NCBI GenBank assembly: GCA_017397925.1
Contig: JAFQHO010000043.1
Span: 1 to 52,664, forward strand
Length of the DNA: 52,664 bases
DNA from: Ruminococcus sp.
Lineage (GTDB): Bacteria > Bacillota > Clostridia > Oscillospirales > Ruminococcaceae
Reading direction: 5' to 3'
The notes under the pieces are model-generated. The model searched no databases. It was not told the origin of the DNA and worked only from the letters and a program-made list of their open reading frames with translations. Made by a program: the position numbers and the translations under genes. Each line of letters begins with the position of its first letter. The stretch's first letter is position 1. Positions 33,828 to 42,607 of this stretch are shown here, one piece after another.

Positions 33828-34999
33828 TTTATGTCCTCTCCTCTGATGATTTCGCCGTCAATCATAACAAGGACAGGCTCTGACATAAGGTCAAGAGGTG
33901 ATTCTCCCCTGCGGTAAAGCTGAATATCAGCGTCCTTACCAACGGTAAGGCTCCCCGTAACGTCGTCAACCCCGAGAATTTCCGCTGCGTCTATTGTAAG
34001 ACTGCGAAGCGCCTTTTCCATATCAAGTCCGCCCTTTACAGCTGCCTGTGCGGATATAGGCAAGTACTGTATCGGAATAACTGTATGGTCGGTGCATATA
34101 GCAAGCTTTACGTTGTTTTCAGCAAGCACAGCTGCATTTTTCAGCTCAAGCCCCCTCATCTCGGGCTTGCAGCGGTCGCATATCAGCGGTCCGCATATAA
34201 CGGGAATTTCTTCTTCTCCTAAGATATCAGCGATTTTATATCCCTCTGTACCGTGAATAATAACAAGTTCAAGAGAGAATTCCTTTGCTATACGCATAGC
34301 CGTGCATATATCGTCGGCACGGTGACAGTGGAAAAAGGCTTTCTGCTTTCGGTCAAGGAGGGGCATAAGCGCCTCACATTTTATATCATACTCAGGCGGC
34401 TCATAATTCTCATTGTCAGAGTAGTATATATCCATATCGTGGGCGTATCTGCGTGATTTATACAGCCCTTCACGGATAATAGCAGCTGTTGCCATACGCG
34501 TAAGAGGAGTTTCGCCCTTTTCGTTATATACTCTCTTGGGATTTTCGCCAAGAGCAAATTTCATACCGCAGGTCTTGATAAGCATATCGTCAATACGTCT
34601 GCCTGCCGTCTTTATAACGCCTATCTCACCGCCGCAGGCATTTGCACTCCCAGGACAAGAGGCAACGGTAGTTATACCTCTCATTCTCGCCTCCTCAAAG
34701 CAGCGGTCAAAGGGATTTATACCGTCAATCGCTCTCATCTGAGGGGTAAAGGCTTCGGAGGATTCATTGCAGTCATCACCCTCGAAATCTATTCCGTCCT
34801 CGATTATGCCAAGGTGGGTATGTGCGTCGATAAAGCCCGGGAGAAGCAATCCTCCCTGCGCATCAAGACTGTCCTCGGGGATGTTTTCCGGGTCGCCCTC
34901 GCCTACAGCGCCGATATTTCCGCCGTCTGTTTCAAGCCAACCCTTTTTTATGGTACCCCTTTCGTCCATAGTTACTATTTCAGCATTATATATAAGCAT
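33824..34999 (-). CDS. Amidohydrolase of the imidazolonepropionase-like group
   Basis: 391 residues. Metal-dependent hydrolase: HTHLG (H-x-H after GFIDA), FHCHRADD and VIHGTEG histidines, CTDHTV aspartate. Close in pattern to bacterial amidohydrolases annotated with imidazolonepropionase; the true substrate is unknown. No his-degradation genes nearby. Cytoplasmic, no signal peptide, yet it overlaps a secreted dockerin protein gene. Upstream gene of that pair; 18 bp after aroK end lies its start on the same strand. Confidence 0.88.
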   Translation of the reverse strand: MLIYNAEIVTMDERGTIKKGWLETDGGNIGAVGEGDPENIPEDSLDAQGGLLLPGFIDAHTHLGIIEDGIDFEGDDCNESSEAFTPQMRAIDGINPFDRCFEEARMRGITTVASCPGSANACGGEIGVIKTAGRRIDDMLIKTCGMKFALGENPKRVYNEKGETPLTRMATAAIIREGLYKSRRYAHDMDIYYSDNENYEPPEYDIKCEALMPLLDRKQKAFFHCHRADDICTAMRIAKEFSLELVIIHGTEGYKIADILGEEEIPVICGPLICDRCKPEMRGLELKNAAVLAENNVKLAICTDHTVIPIQYLPISAQAAVKGGLDMEKALRSLTIDAAEILGVDDVTGSLTVGKDADIQLYRRGESPLDLMSEPVLVMIDGEIIRGEDIK

Positions 35000-35017
35000 A
35001 TAAAACCTCCGTTTATA

Positions 35018-35518
35018 TCACTTCAGCATCTTAACAGCATCGGCAATAAGCTCCGCTGTACTCATAGGGCTGCCGCTGCCGTCTATCTGTATTGTGGAAT
35101 GTTTCTTATATACATCATAACGGGAGTTGAACCGCGCTTCAAGCTCCTCTTTTGTGGAATTCACAACAATAGGGCGGTTTTCATCGCCGCTTATACGCTT
35201 ATAGCAGGCTTCAAAGTCAAGGTCAAGGAATATAACAACCCCCGACTTTGTTGCAGCCGCCGCAGAATCGGGATTGAGCATTGCTCCACCACCGCAGGCT
35301 ACAACAGCCTTTTTGCCGCAAAGAGATTTTATAACCTCCGCCTCCGCCTGACGAAAATAGGCTTCTCCCTTTTGTGCGAATATTTCGGGTATACTCATAC
35401 CCTCTCTTTCAACTATAAGCTCATCAGAGTCGCAGAAGCCGTAGCCAAGCTTTTTTGCGGCAAGCTTGCCCACAGTTGATTTACCGCAGCCCATAAATCC
35501 GCATAAAAACACAGTCAT
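35018..35518 (-). CDS. aroK: Shikimate kinase
   Basis: 166 residues. Walker A GFMGCGKSTVGK, shikimate-binding DSDELI and the GGGAML loop are all present. It phosphorylates shikimate in aromatic amino-acid synthesis. It follows aroE by 6 bp, so the pair form successive pathway steps in one transcript with fabD. Confidence 0.96.
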   Translation of the reverse strand: MTVFLCGFMGCGKSTVGKLAAKKLGYGFCDSDELIVEREGMSIPEIFAQKGEAYFRQAEAEVIKSLCGKKAVVACGGGAMLNPDSAAAATKSGVVIFLDLDFEACYKRISGDENRPIVVNSTKEELEARFNSRYDVYKKHSTIQIDGSGSPMSTAELIADAVKMLK

Positions 35519-35524
35519 ATCATT

Positions 35525-36361
35525 TCACCCGTTCATCTTTTCAACTTCGTCTTCAACATCTTTTATGATTGCAGATATATCCTCTGAAGAAAATTCTCCG
35601 CCATACCATAATTCGTGAGCTTTTACAGCCTGATATACAAGCATTGCCGCACCGCCTACTGCTGTACGTCCAAGGGCTCTTGCTTTTTTCATAAGGAGAG
35701 TTTCAATGGGGTTGTATATAACATCAAAAAAGCTGAGACAATTTTCAATTACTTCGTCTGACACAGGGCAAGCGTCAACTTTCGGGTACATACCCACGGG
35801 GGTTGCGTTTACAAGGAGGTCAAAGCTGCCCTCAATTTCGCTTACAGGACATATTTTCACGGAGGCAGTGCCGCATTTTGATAATATCTCCGCCATAACA
35901 AGCTGAGCATTTTTTACAGCCTCCGGGAGAACGGCGATTGTTAGCTCTGCACCGTGTAAAGCTGCTTCAATAGCTATCATTCTGCCGACTCCGCCGCAGC
36001 CTACGAGGAGGACTTTCCCGCCGAGGGGAAGAAGCTCCGCTGAACGGAGAAAACCGTCGCAGTCAGTATTATATCCTGTCATAACACCGCTGTCGTTGGA
36101 TATGCAATTGACTGAGCTGTATCTCTCAGCGCTTTCTCCAAGTCTGTCAGTCATTGGAATAATTTCCGTTTTATGGGGAATTGTTATATTAAAGCCTTTC
36201 AGTCCACGGAGCATATCTTCACTATTTGCCAGATTTTCGGGAGCAATGTCAATAAGCTCGTAGCTGAAATCCTCAATTCCGCTTAAAGCAAAAAGCTTTT
36301 TATGTATAAGCGGCGACATTGAATGTCCCAGAGGATGGCCTATGAGTCCGTATTTATCCAT
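35525..36361 (-). CDS. aroE: Shikimate dehydrogenase
   Basis: 278 residues from the ATG at 36361, which has AAGGAG 9 bp upstream; the ATG lies inside the end of fabD (8-bp overlap). Substrate site HSMSP (Ser residues), catalytic Lys in TIPHKTEI, Asp in GYNTDCDGF, and NADP-binding GCGGVGRM. It reduces 3-dehydroshikimate to shikimate, giving AroK its substrate. Confidence 0.96.
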   Translation of the reverse strand: MDKYGLIGHPLGHSMSPLIHKKLFALSGIEDFSYELIDIAPENLANSEDMLRGLKGFNITIPHKTEIIPMTDRLGESAERYSSVNCISNDSGVMTGYNTDCDGFLRSAELLPLGGKVLLVGCGGVGRMIAIEAALHGAELTIAVLPEAVKNAQLVMAEILSKCGTASVKICPVSEIEGSFDLLVNATPVGMYPKVDACPVSDEVIENCLSFFDVIYNPIETLLMKKARALGRTAVGGAAMLVYQAVKAHELWYGGEFSSEDISAIIKDVEDEVEKMNG

Positions 36362-37268
36362 AAATTTCAGCTCCTTCAAGTCCTGCAAAATTTTCTATAT
36401 TAACAGCGTTTACACCTTTAAGAGTCTTTTTAACAAGTCCTGTAAGGGTTTTTCCGGGACCGAATTCTACAAATGTATCTGCACCTGCTGCCTGCATTGC
36501 TGCAAGCTCTGCGGTGAAGCGTACAGGGGATACGATATGCTTTGCAAGAAGTGTCGGCATATCGCTGAAATCTGTCAGCTCGCCGCCTGTTACGTTGGAA
36601 TAATATTTAACCTGCGGAGCATTGAATGTAATTGTCTTTGCTGTTTCATAAAAATTATCAGCAGCGGACTGCATCAGCTTTGAATGGAATGCACCTGCAA
36701 CATTAAGAGGTACAACTCTCGCCTTTAACTCTGCGAATACTTCGCTTACCTCAGCGATACCCTCGGGAGTTCCTGCAATAACTGTCTGCTGTGGGGAGTT
36801 ATAATTTACAGCTGTGACATAATTTGAAGCGCTGGCGCATACTTCCTCGATTTTTTCGGGAGCAAGCTTCATTACAGCCGCCATTGCACCCTTATGTTCT
36901 GCTGTAGCCGCTTCCATAGCCTCTGCACGAGCTTTTATCAGCCTGAAACCGTCCTCAACCGATACCATACCGGAGCTTACAAGTGCTGCATATTCGCCAA
37001 GAGAATGACCTGCTACGCCGTCAAATTTATATCCCTTTTCAATCGCCGCATTAAGGCAAACCAGCGATGTAAGCATAATTGCAGGCTGTGCGTTGATTGT
37101 CTTTGAAAGTTCCTCAATCGGTGCTTCAAAGCAGAGCTGCTTCATATCCTTTCCAAGGATATCTGACGCTGTATCGTACAATTCCGTCACTTTTGGGAAA
37201 GCGTCGAATATATCCTTTCCCATACCTTGAGCCTGTGATCCTTGACCCACAAACAGTGAAATAGTCAT
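36354..37268 (-). CDS. fabD: Malonyl-CoA:ACP transacylase
   Basis: 304 residues. FVGQGSQAQGMGK oxyanion region, nucleophile Ser in GHSLGEYAAL and catalytic His in GAFHSKLM. It loads malonate on to acyl carrier protein. Unusually it is not within the fab operon but divergent from fabH and co-transcribed with aroE-aroK. The fab operon has two unrelated small genes in the position fabD normally takes. Confidence 0.96.
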   Translation of the reverse strand: MTISLFVGQGSQAQGMGKDIFDAFPKVTELYDTASDILGKDMKQLCFEAPIEELSKTINAQPAIMLTSLVCLNAAIEKGYKFDGVAGHSLGEYAALVSSGMVSVEDGFRLIKARAEAMEAATAEHKGAMAAVMKLAPEKIEEVCASASNYVTAVNYNSPQQTVIAGTPEGIAEVSEVFAELKARVVPLNVAGAFHSKLMQSAADNFYETAKTITFNAPQVKYYSNVTGGELTDFSDMPTLLAKHIVSPVRFTAELAAMQAAGADTFVEFGPGKTLTGLVKKTLKGVNAVNIENFAGLEGAEIYG

Positions 37269-37392
37269 AATTTTTATTGTTCCTTTCTGTGTAAATCGCC
37301 AAACAAATCGACGATTTTACCGAATTATTCTAATAAATCCTGTCTAAAATGACGAATTTTCATTTTCTCCCCTGTAAAAGGGGAAAAAATTC

Positions 37393-37541
37393 TTGCAAAA
37401 AACTCGGAAATGATTTACAATAGATGTATATGTATACTGTAACCGCATAACCGATATACACAAGATGAGTGTATACTATTACTATAACATAAATTTGAAA
37501 ATATTACAACACTTTTTCGAAAATTTCATTTTAAAGTGTTG
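37393..37541 (+). promoter_or_regulatory. fab operon promoter and operator-like repeats
   Basis: TTGCAA (37393-37398), 17-bp spacer, TACAAT (37416-37421). Downstream lie two inverted repeats: TATACAC / GTGTATA (37455-37475) and CAACACTTT / AAAGTGTTG (37507-37541), in the leader before fabH. No classical FapR or FabT site is evident; these repeats are candidates for the local regulator. The region 37269-37572 also holds the leftward fabD promoter. Confidence 0.6.
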
Positions 37542-37572
37542 AGTAAATAATAACTTCCAAAGGAGCTATGGA

Positions 37573-38559
37573 ATGGGAATCAAATTATTGGCTATGGGAA
37601 GCTATCTTCCCGAAAAAATTATGACAAATGACGATTTTGCGAAATTTCTTGATACAAACGATGAGTGGATACGCACACGTACAGGAATTACACAGCGTCA
37701 TATGGCAGGCTGGGAGCCCGTGTGGTATATGGGCAAGAAAGCCGCTGAAAAGGCTATTGAAAAGGCCGGAATTTCCCCTAAGGACATCGGTCTTGTCATT
37801 GTAAGTACCGTTACAAGCGATTTTGTAACACCAAGCATCGCAAGCCTGCTCCAGTATGAACTGGGCATTGAAAATGCCGCAGCTTTCGACCTCAACGCTG
37901 CCTGCTCGGGATTTGTATTCTCACTTGATACAGCAAGAAGATTCCTTGAAACCGACGACAATATGAAATATGCCCTTGTAATATCAACAGAGGCTATTTC
38001 ACGTATCTGCGACTTCGAAGACAGAGGCTCCTGCATACTTTTCGGTGATGGTGCAGCCGCTGCTGTTATTGAAAAGAACAACAGTCTTTACTCATCATTC
38101 CTCAACTCCGACGGAAGCGGTGCAAGAAAGCTTTACGCAAGAAACTGTCAGCCTGCCCCAATCGTGAAGCAGGACTCTGATTTTGAGGATGGATTTGAAA
38201 AACAAGATATCCATAGCCTTTATCAGGACGGCAGAGAGGTATATAAATTTGCTGTAAAGGCACTTCCTGCGGCATTCAAGGCTGCGGCTGAAAAAATTGG
38301 TATTACAAGCGAGGAAATCGACTGGTTTGTGCCGCATCAGGCAAATGTGAGAATTATTGAAACTGCCGCAAAGAATCTTGGAGCATCAATGGATAAGTTT
38401 ATTGTAACCCTCGACCACCACGGAAATACTTCAAGTGCATCAATCCCCCTCGCCCTCGATGAGGCTATTGAAAAGGGCATTGTAAAAAGAGGTCAAAAGC
38501 TTGCTCTTGTGGGCTTTGGTGCAGGTCTTTCCTACGGCAGCGTGATATTGGAATATTAA
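37573..38559 (+). CDS. fabH: 3-oxoacyl-ACP synthase III
   Basis: 328 residues, full length. Catalytic Cys in NAACSGFVF, His in WFVPHQANVRI and Asn in HHGNTSSASI. It condenses acetyl- or branched acyl-CoA with malonyl-ACP to start chains. First gene of the rightward fatty-acid operon. A branched-chain starter preference would fit the 2-oxoacid oxidoreductase downstream, but this is inference. Confidence 0.96.
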   Translation: MGIKLLAMGSYLPEKIMTNDDFAKFLDTNDEWIRTRTGITQRHMAGWEPVWYMGKKAAEKAIEKAGISPKDIGLVIVSTVTSDFVTPSIASLLQYELGIENAAAFDLNAACSGFVFSLDTARRFLETDDNMKYALVISTEAISRICDFEDRGSCILFGDGAAAAVIEKNNSLYSSFLNSDGSGARKLYARNCQPAPIVKQDSDFEDGFEKQDIHSLYQDGREVYKFAVKALPAAFKAAAEKIGITSEEIDWFVPHQANVRIIETAAKNLGASMDKFIVTLDHHGNTSSASIPLALDEAIEKGIVKRGQKLALVGFGAGLSYGSVILEY

Positions 38560-38641
38560 TTATATCGGGCTGTTAATATCTGCCCCCAAAATAAGAATTT
38601 ACCACACAATATATATTGATGTTAAAAAAGGAGGACAAATT

Positions 38642-39568
38642 ATGAAAACAAGAATTACAGAATTATTAGGCTGTCAGTACCCCATTATTCAGGGCGGTAT
38701 GGCTTGGATTGCGGAGCATAACCTTGCGGCAGCTGTATCAAATGCAGGCGGTATCGGTCTTATCGCAGGCGGCTCAGCTCCTATTGACTATCTCCGCGAG
38801 CAGATAAGACTTTGCAAGGAAAAGACAGATAAGCCATTCGGTGTAAATATTATGCTTATGAGCCCAAATGCTGATGACCTTGCTCAGCTTTGTATAGATG
38901 AAAAGGTTGCAGTTGTAACTACAGGCGCAGGTAATCCGGGAAAATTCATTCCTGCGTGGAAAGAAGCAGGAATAAAGGTTATCCCCGTTATTCCCTCGGT
39001 TGCCCTTGCAAAGCGTATGGAACGCGCAGGTGCTGACGCTGTTGTTGCAGAGGGTACTGAATCAGGCGGTCATATCGGTGAAAATACAACGATGTGCCTT
39101 GTTCCACAGGTTGTTGACGCTCTTGAAATCCCCGTAATTGCCGCAGGCGGTATTGCTGACGGCAGAGGTATTGCCGCATCGTTTATGCTCGGCGCAGAGG
39201 GCGTACAAATTGGTACACGTTTCCTTGCATCTGAGGAATGTCAGATTCACCCCACTTTCAAGGAGCTTGTTGTTAAGGCTAAGGATACCGACAGCGTTGT
39301 AACAGGAAGATACACAGGACACCCTTGCAGAAACATCAAGACAAAGTTCTCCAAAATGCTTGCAAACGGCGAAAAGGACGGCTCACTCACTCCCGAACAG
39401 TTCGAGGAAGTTACTCTCGGTTCTCTCCGTAAAGCCGTTCAGGACGGTAATCTTGAAGAAGGCTCATTCCTCTGCGGTGCTATTGCAGGTATGATTAATG
39501 ATGTAAAGCCCTGCGAAGCTATCGTTAAGGATCTTATGGAACAGGCGGAGAGATTAATTAAGAATTAA
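38642..39568 (+). CDS. fabK: Enoyl-ACP reductase II (FMN-dependent)
   Basis: 308 residues. TIM-barrel flavoenzyme: IIQGGMAWIAEHNLA start, GTESGGHIGE with the conserved catalytic His, and phosphate-binding AAGGIADGRGI. FabK replaces FabI in many Firmicutes and is insensitive to triclosan. The last codons (RLIKN stop) are made of a dispersed AATTAAG repeat. Next gene in the pathway order would be fabD, which is missing here. Confidence 0.94.
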   Translation: MKTRITELLGCQYPIIQGGMAWIAEHNLAAAVSNAGGIGLIAGGSAPIDYLREQIRLCKEKTDKPFGVNIMLMSPNADDLAQLCIDEKVAVVTTGAGNPGKFIPAWKEAGIKVIPVIPSVALAKRMERAGADAVVAEGTESGGHIGENTTMCLVPQVVDALEIPVIAAGGIADGRGIAASFMLGAEGVQIGTRFLASEECQIHPTFKELVVKAKDTDSVVTGRYTGHPCRNIKTKFSKMLANGEKDGSLTPEQFEEVTLGSLRKAVQDGNLEEGSFLCGAIAGMINDVKPCEAIVKDLMEQAERLIKN

Positions 39569-39581
39569 GAATTAAGAATTG
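39552..39581 (+). repeat. AATTAAG-type repeat at the fabK end
   Basis: Tandem AATTAAGAATTAAG sequence containing the fabK stop codon, same family as 23795-23830. A GGAGCGAT / ATCGCTCC hairpin follows at 39606-39627. Confidence 0.7.
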
Positions 39582-39605
39582 TGAATAAATTCGTAATTAT
39601 TTGTG

Positions 39606-39627
39606 GGAGCGATTCTCACATCGCTCC
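39606..39627 (+). terminator. Hairpin after fabK
   Basis: Perfect 8-bp stem GGAGCGAT / ATCGCTCC, 6-nt loop, no strong T-run. It could attenuate transcription into the inserted genes. Confidence 0.45.
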
Positions 39628-39630
39628 GTT

Positions 39631-39660
39631 AAATTGATATAAGGATTAGGGATTATTATG
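39631..39660 (+). repeat. Duplicated translation-initiation segment, copy 1
   Basis: A 30-bp sequence from AAATTGATATAAGG to the ATG of the 153-aa gene recurs at 40139-40167 (one base shorter) ending in the ATG of the 71-aa gene. Confidence 0.85.
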
Positions 39661-40119
39661 GGAAAAATAAGTTTTAAATACTGTCCCGTGTGTGGCGGTG
39701 AACTTCAAGAGGGGAAAATATCAGTTCCAGTATCGAGGCGAATTGGTATAATGAATGGCTTTACTGATACAATTAACTTTTATTGTGAAGAAGATATTCA
39801 ATACAATAAAGAGCATCCATTAAAGAGTGCTTTTTCAGTTAGTTACACGAAAAGCACTTGCTTTTCCGCATTTAAACAGCCGTGTATTCCTGCGGGGTAC
39901 TGTGAAAAGTGCGATAGAATTATTGCGGATATCGAAATAAGAGAAAGCTATAATCCAATAGGAGAAGAATCTCTGCCAACCTATGATATGGATTATTACA
40001 GCATAGGAACTGAAAGTACAATAAACGATGAAAATGTTTATGTTATGGATGATCCTTCCTATGAAGAATGGACCGATCTTATTGAATGGAATAATTTTAA
40101 TGACGAAAACGAAGAATGA
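39658..40119 (+). CDS. Zinc-ribbon protein of unknown function
   Basis: 153 residues. Two CxxC pairs, CPVCGGEL near the start and CEKCDRI around residue 83, probably bind one zinc; the rest is acidic (C-terminus WNNFNDENEE). Similar small zinc-ribbon proteins (DUF6487-like pattern) exist in Firmicutes; no role is known. It lies within the fab operon in the usual fabD position and is bracketed by repeats, so it looks like an insertion. Confidence 0.7.
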   Translation: MGKISFKYCPVCGGELQEGKISVPVSRRIGIMNGFTDTINFYCEEDIQYNKEHPLKSAFSVSYTKSTCFSAFKQPCIPAGYCEKCDRIIADIEIRESYNPIGEESLPTYDMDYYSIGTESTINDENVYVMDDPSYEEWTDLIEWNNFNDENEE

Positions 40120-40164
40120 CGAATTGTATGGCTGCTATAAATTGATATAAGGATTGGGATTATT

Positions 40165-40380
40165 ATGAAAAGATATGAATTTATAAGAATGAAATACAAG
40201 GTGATGAAAAGCAGATACGTAACTTCAAAAGAGGACGGTTGCCGTGACCACAGGACGGTAATCAGGGAAATGGCTGCTCAGGGTTATCGATTTGTAGGAA
40301 ATCTTCCTATTGAAGCCGTCGGGAGTAATAGTTATCCTTACGAATATGACCTTGTATTTGAAATTGATTGTGAAAATTAA
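40165..40380 (+). CDS. Small DUF4177-like protein
   Basis: 71 residues, beginning with a tyrosine- and lysine-rich strand (MKRYEFIRMKYK). The helix and strand HRTVIREMAAQGYRFVGNLP and the final DLVFEIDC follow the DUF4177 pattern. No known function. Shares its initiation region with the preceding zinc-ribbon gene, so the two may have arrived together or the leader was duplicated. Confidence 0.65.
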   Translation: MKRYEFIRMKYKVMKSRYVTSKEDGCRDHRTVIREMAAQGYRFVGNLPIEAVGSNSYPYEYDLVFEIDCEN

Positions 40381-40394
40381 AACATAATATATGG

Positions 40395-40446
40395 ACTGTC
40401 AGAGCTAACAGCTAACAGCTGACAGCTTGCTTTGCTAAGCAAAGCG
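40395..40446 (+). repeat. AACAGCT repeats and palindrome before fabG
   Basis: CTGTCAG / CTGACAG inverted repeat enclosing AGCTAACAGCTAACAG, then the palindrome GCTTTGCT-A-AGCAAAGC (40430-40446). It forms the right edge of the insertion between fabK and fabG. Confidence 0.65.
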
Positions 40447-40467
40447 TAACGAAAATGGAGGTAAATT

Positions 40468-41208
40468 ATGGCTACAGCAATTATAACAGGCGCTTCACAG
40501 GGAATAGGCGCCTGCATCGCAAAAAGACTTGCAAAGGACGGCTTTGATGTCGTTATAAACTACTATCCCAGCGACAACAGCAAAGAAAAGGCTCTTGCTG
40601 TTGCAGCTGAATGTGAAGCTTTCGGTGTTAAGACATTGTGCATCGGTGCAGACGTTTCAAAATTCGACCAGTGCGAAGCTATGGTAAAGCAGGTAAAGGC
40701 TGAATTTGGTACTATTGACGCACTTGTAAACAATGCAGGCATAACAAAGGATACTCTCCTTGCACGTATGAAAGAAGAAGATTACGACGCTGTTATCGCT
40801 GTGAATCAGAAAAGCGTGTACAATATGTTAAAGCACACTTGTGCTGTAATGATGAAACAGCGTCACGGCAGAATTGTAAATGTTTCGTCCGTTGCAGGTC
40901 TTTACGGAAATCCCGGTCAGGTTAACTATTCCGCTTCAAAAGCGGCTATTATCGGTATGACAAAGACAATCGCAAAGGAATTCGGCTCACGTAATATTAC
41001 TTGTAATGCCGTTGCTCCCGGATTTATAAATACACCTATGACAGCGGCACTTCCCGATGAGCTTAAAGCAAAAATGCTTGGTGCTGTTGCTCTCGGCAGA
41101 TACGGCGAGCCTGAGGAAATCGCATCCGCTGTTTCATTCCTTGTTTCTGAGGATTCTTCCTACATAACAGGACAGGTAATTGAAATCTCCGGCGGACTTT
41201 CAATGTAA
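40468..41208 (+). CDS. fabG: 3-oxoacyl-ACP reductase
   Basis: 246 residues, short-chain dehydrogenase. NADPH site TGASQGIGA, NNAG, catalytic Ser in VSSVAGL and the Tyr-Lys pair in YSASKAAI. It reduces 3-oxoacyl-ACP in each elongation cycle. GGAGG ribosome site. Confidence 0.96.
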   Translation: MATAIITGASQGIGACIAKRLAKDGFDVVINYYPSDNSKEKALAVAAECEAFGVKTLCIGADVSKFDQCEAMVKQVKAEFGTIDALVNNAGITKDTLLARMKEEDYDAVIAVNQKSVYNMLKHTCAVMMKQRHGRIVNVSSVAGLYGNPGQVNYSASKAAIIGMTKTIAKEFGSRNITCNAVAPGFINTPMTAALPDELKAKMLGAVALGRYGEPEEIASAVSFLVSEDSSYITGQVIEISGGLSM

Positions 41209-41268
41209 TTCAGAATAAAAAATATAGAATTAATTCCTTGGTTAGATTAAATTTCATCCCGAAATTTC

Positions 41269-41287
41269 AGGCGGATAATATCCGCCT
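41269..41287 (+). repeat. GGCGGATA palindrome between fabG and fabF
   Basis: AGGCGGATA / TATCCGCCT around one base; a second short stem CCTCT/AGAGG follows. Same family as the hairpins at 28333 and 50356. Confidence 0.65.
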
Positions 41288-41339
41288 CTAAGCAATAGAG
41301 GAATTAAAATGCACACAGAAAGGAAAATGATAAAATATT

Positions 41340-42596
41340 ATGAGCAGACGAGTTGTTATCACAGGTATGGGTGCCGTTACTCCCCTTGGCACAGGCGTTG
41401 AGAAATTCTGGGAGGGCATCAAGGCAAATAAAATCGGTTTCTCCTACATCGACGCTTTTGATACAGAACGTACAGGCGTTAAAATCGCAGGTATCGTCCG
41501 TGATTTCGACGAAACAGCTTATTACGATGTAAAGGGCTGCTTCGATAAAAAAGAGGCAAAGCGTATGGACACATTCACAAAATACGCTGTTGTTGCCGCT
41601 CACGAGGCTATGGAGGACGCAGGTACTGACTTCTCCGATATCGACTGCTACAGAGCGGGTGTTCTCGTTGGTTCAGGTATCGGCGGTATTGACCTCACCC
41701 TTTCCGAATACTCAAAATATCTGGAGAAAGGCCCCGGACGTGTTTCTGCCTTCTATATCCCTATGATGATAAGCAATATGGCTTCAGGTACTATCGCTAT
41801 GAAAACAGGCTTCAGAGGCGCTAACTTCGATATCTCCTCCGCTTGTGCAACTGCTACCCACGCTATCGGTGAGGCTTTTCGTAAGATTAAGGACGGTTAT
41901 CTCGATGTTTGTCTTGCAGGCGGTACTGAAAGCACTAACGTTGAGTTTACTTATGCAGGCTTTGCAAATATGAAGGCTCTTACAAAGGCTGATAACCTTG
42001 AAAGAGCGTCCATCCCCTTTGACAAGGAGCGTCACGGCTTTGTTCTCAGCGAGGGAAGCGGTGTTCTCGTTCTTGAGGAGTATGAACACGCAAAGGCAAG
42101 AGGTGCTAAGATATACGCTGAAATCGCAGGCTACGGCGCTACAGATGACGGCTATCATATGACATCTCCTATGCCTACAGGCGAGGCTGCAGGTATGGGT
42201 ATGACTCTTGCTATGCAGGAGGCCGGACTTACCCCTGCTGATATCGACTACATCAACGCTCACGGCACATCCACAGGTCTTAACGACAAGTACGAAACAG
42301 CTGCAATAAAACTTGCTTTCGGTGACGAGGCAAAGAATGTAAAGATAAATTCCACAAAGTCAATGACAGGTCATCTTCTTGGTGCAGCAGGCGCTATTGA
42401 GGCTATTGTAGTTGCAAAATCAATTGATGAGGGAATTATTCACGCAACTGTGGGATATCAAGTTCCCGACGAGGAATGCGACCTTGATTACTGCGTAAAC
42501 GGAAATATTCAGCAGGAAGTAAATGCTGCTCTCTCCAACTCCCTCGGATTTGGCGGCCATAACGGAACTCTCTGCTTCAAAAAAATAAAAGAATAA
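41340..42596 (+). CDS. fabF: 3-oxoacyl-ACP synthase II
   Basis: 418 residues, thiolase-fold condensing enzyme. Catalytic Cys in SSACATATH, His residues in NAHGTSTG and SMTGHLLGAAG, Lys in the same KSMTGH region. It extends acyl-ACP with malonyl-ACP. Continues the operon to accB after 11 bp. Confidence 0.97.
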   Translation: MSRRVVITGMGAVTPLGTGVEKFWEGIKANKIGFSYIDAFDTERTGVKIAGIVRDFDETAYYDVKGCFDKKEAKRMDTFTKYAVVAAHEAMEDAGTDFSDIDCYRAGVLVGSGIGGIDLTLSEYSKYLEKGPGRVSAFYIPMMISNMASGTIAMKTGFRGANFDISSACATATHAIGEAFRKIKDGYLDVCLAGGTESTNVEFTYAGFANMKALTKADNLERASIPFDKERHGFVLSEGSGVLVLEEYEHAKARGAKIYAEIAGYGATDDGYHMTSPMPTGEAAGMGMTLAMQEAGLTPADIDYINAHGTSTGLNDKYETAAIKLAFGDEAKNVKINSTKSMTGHLLGAAGAIEAIVVAKSIDEGIIHATVGYQVPDEECDLDYCVNGNIQQEVNAALSNSLGFGGHNGTLCFKKIKE

Positions 42597-42607
42597 GGAG
42601 TAAGCCT

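Noticed and set aside
41784-42263. 159-codon minus-strand frame inside fabF (and similar ones in accC and accD)
   Set aside because: Complementary to conserved catalytic regions; Cys/Ser-rich composition typical of antisense frames.
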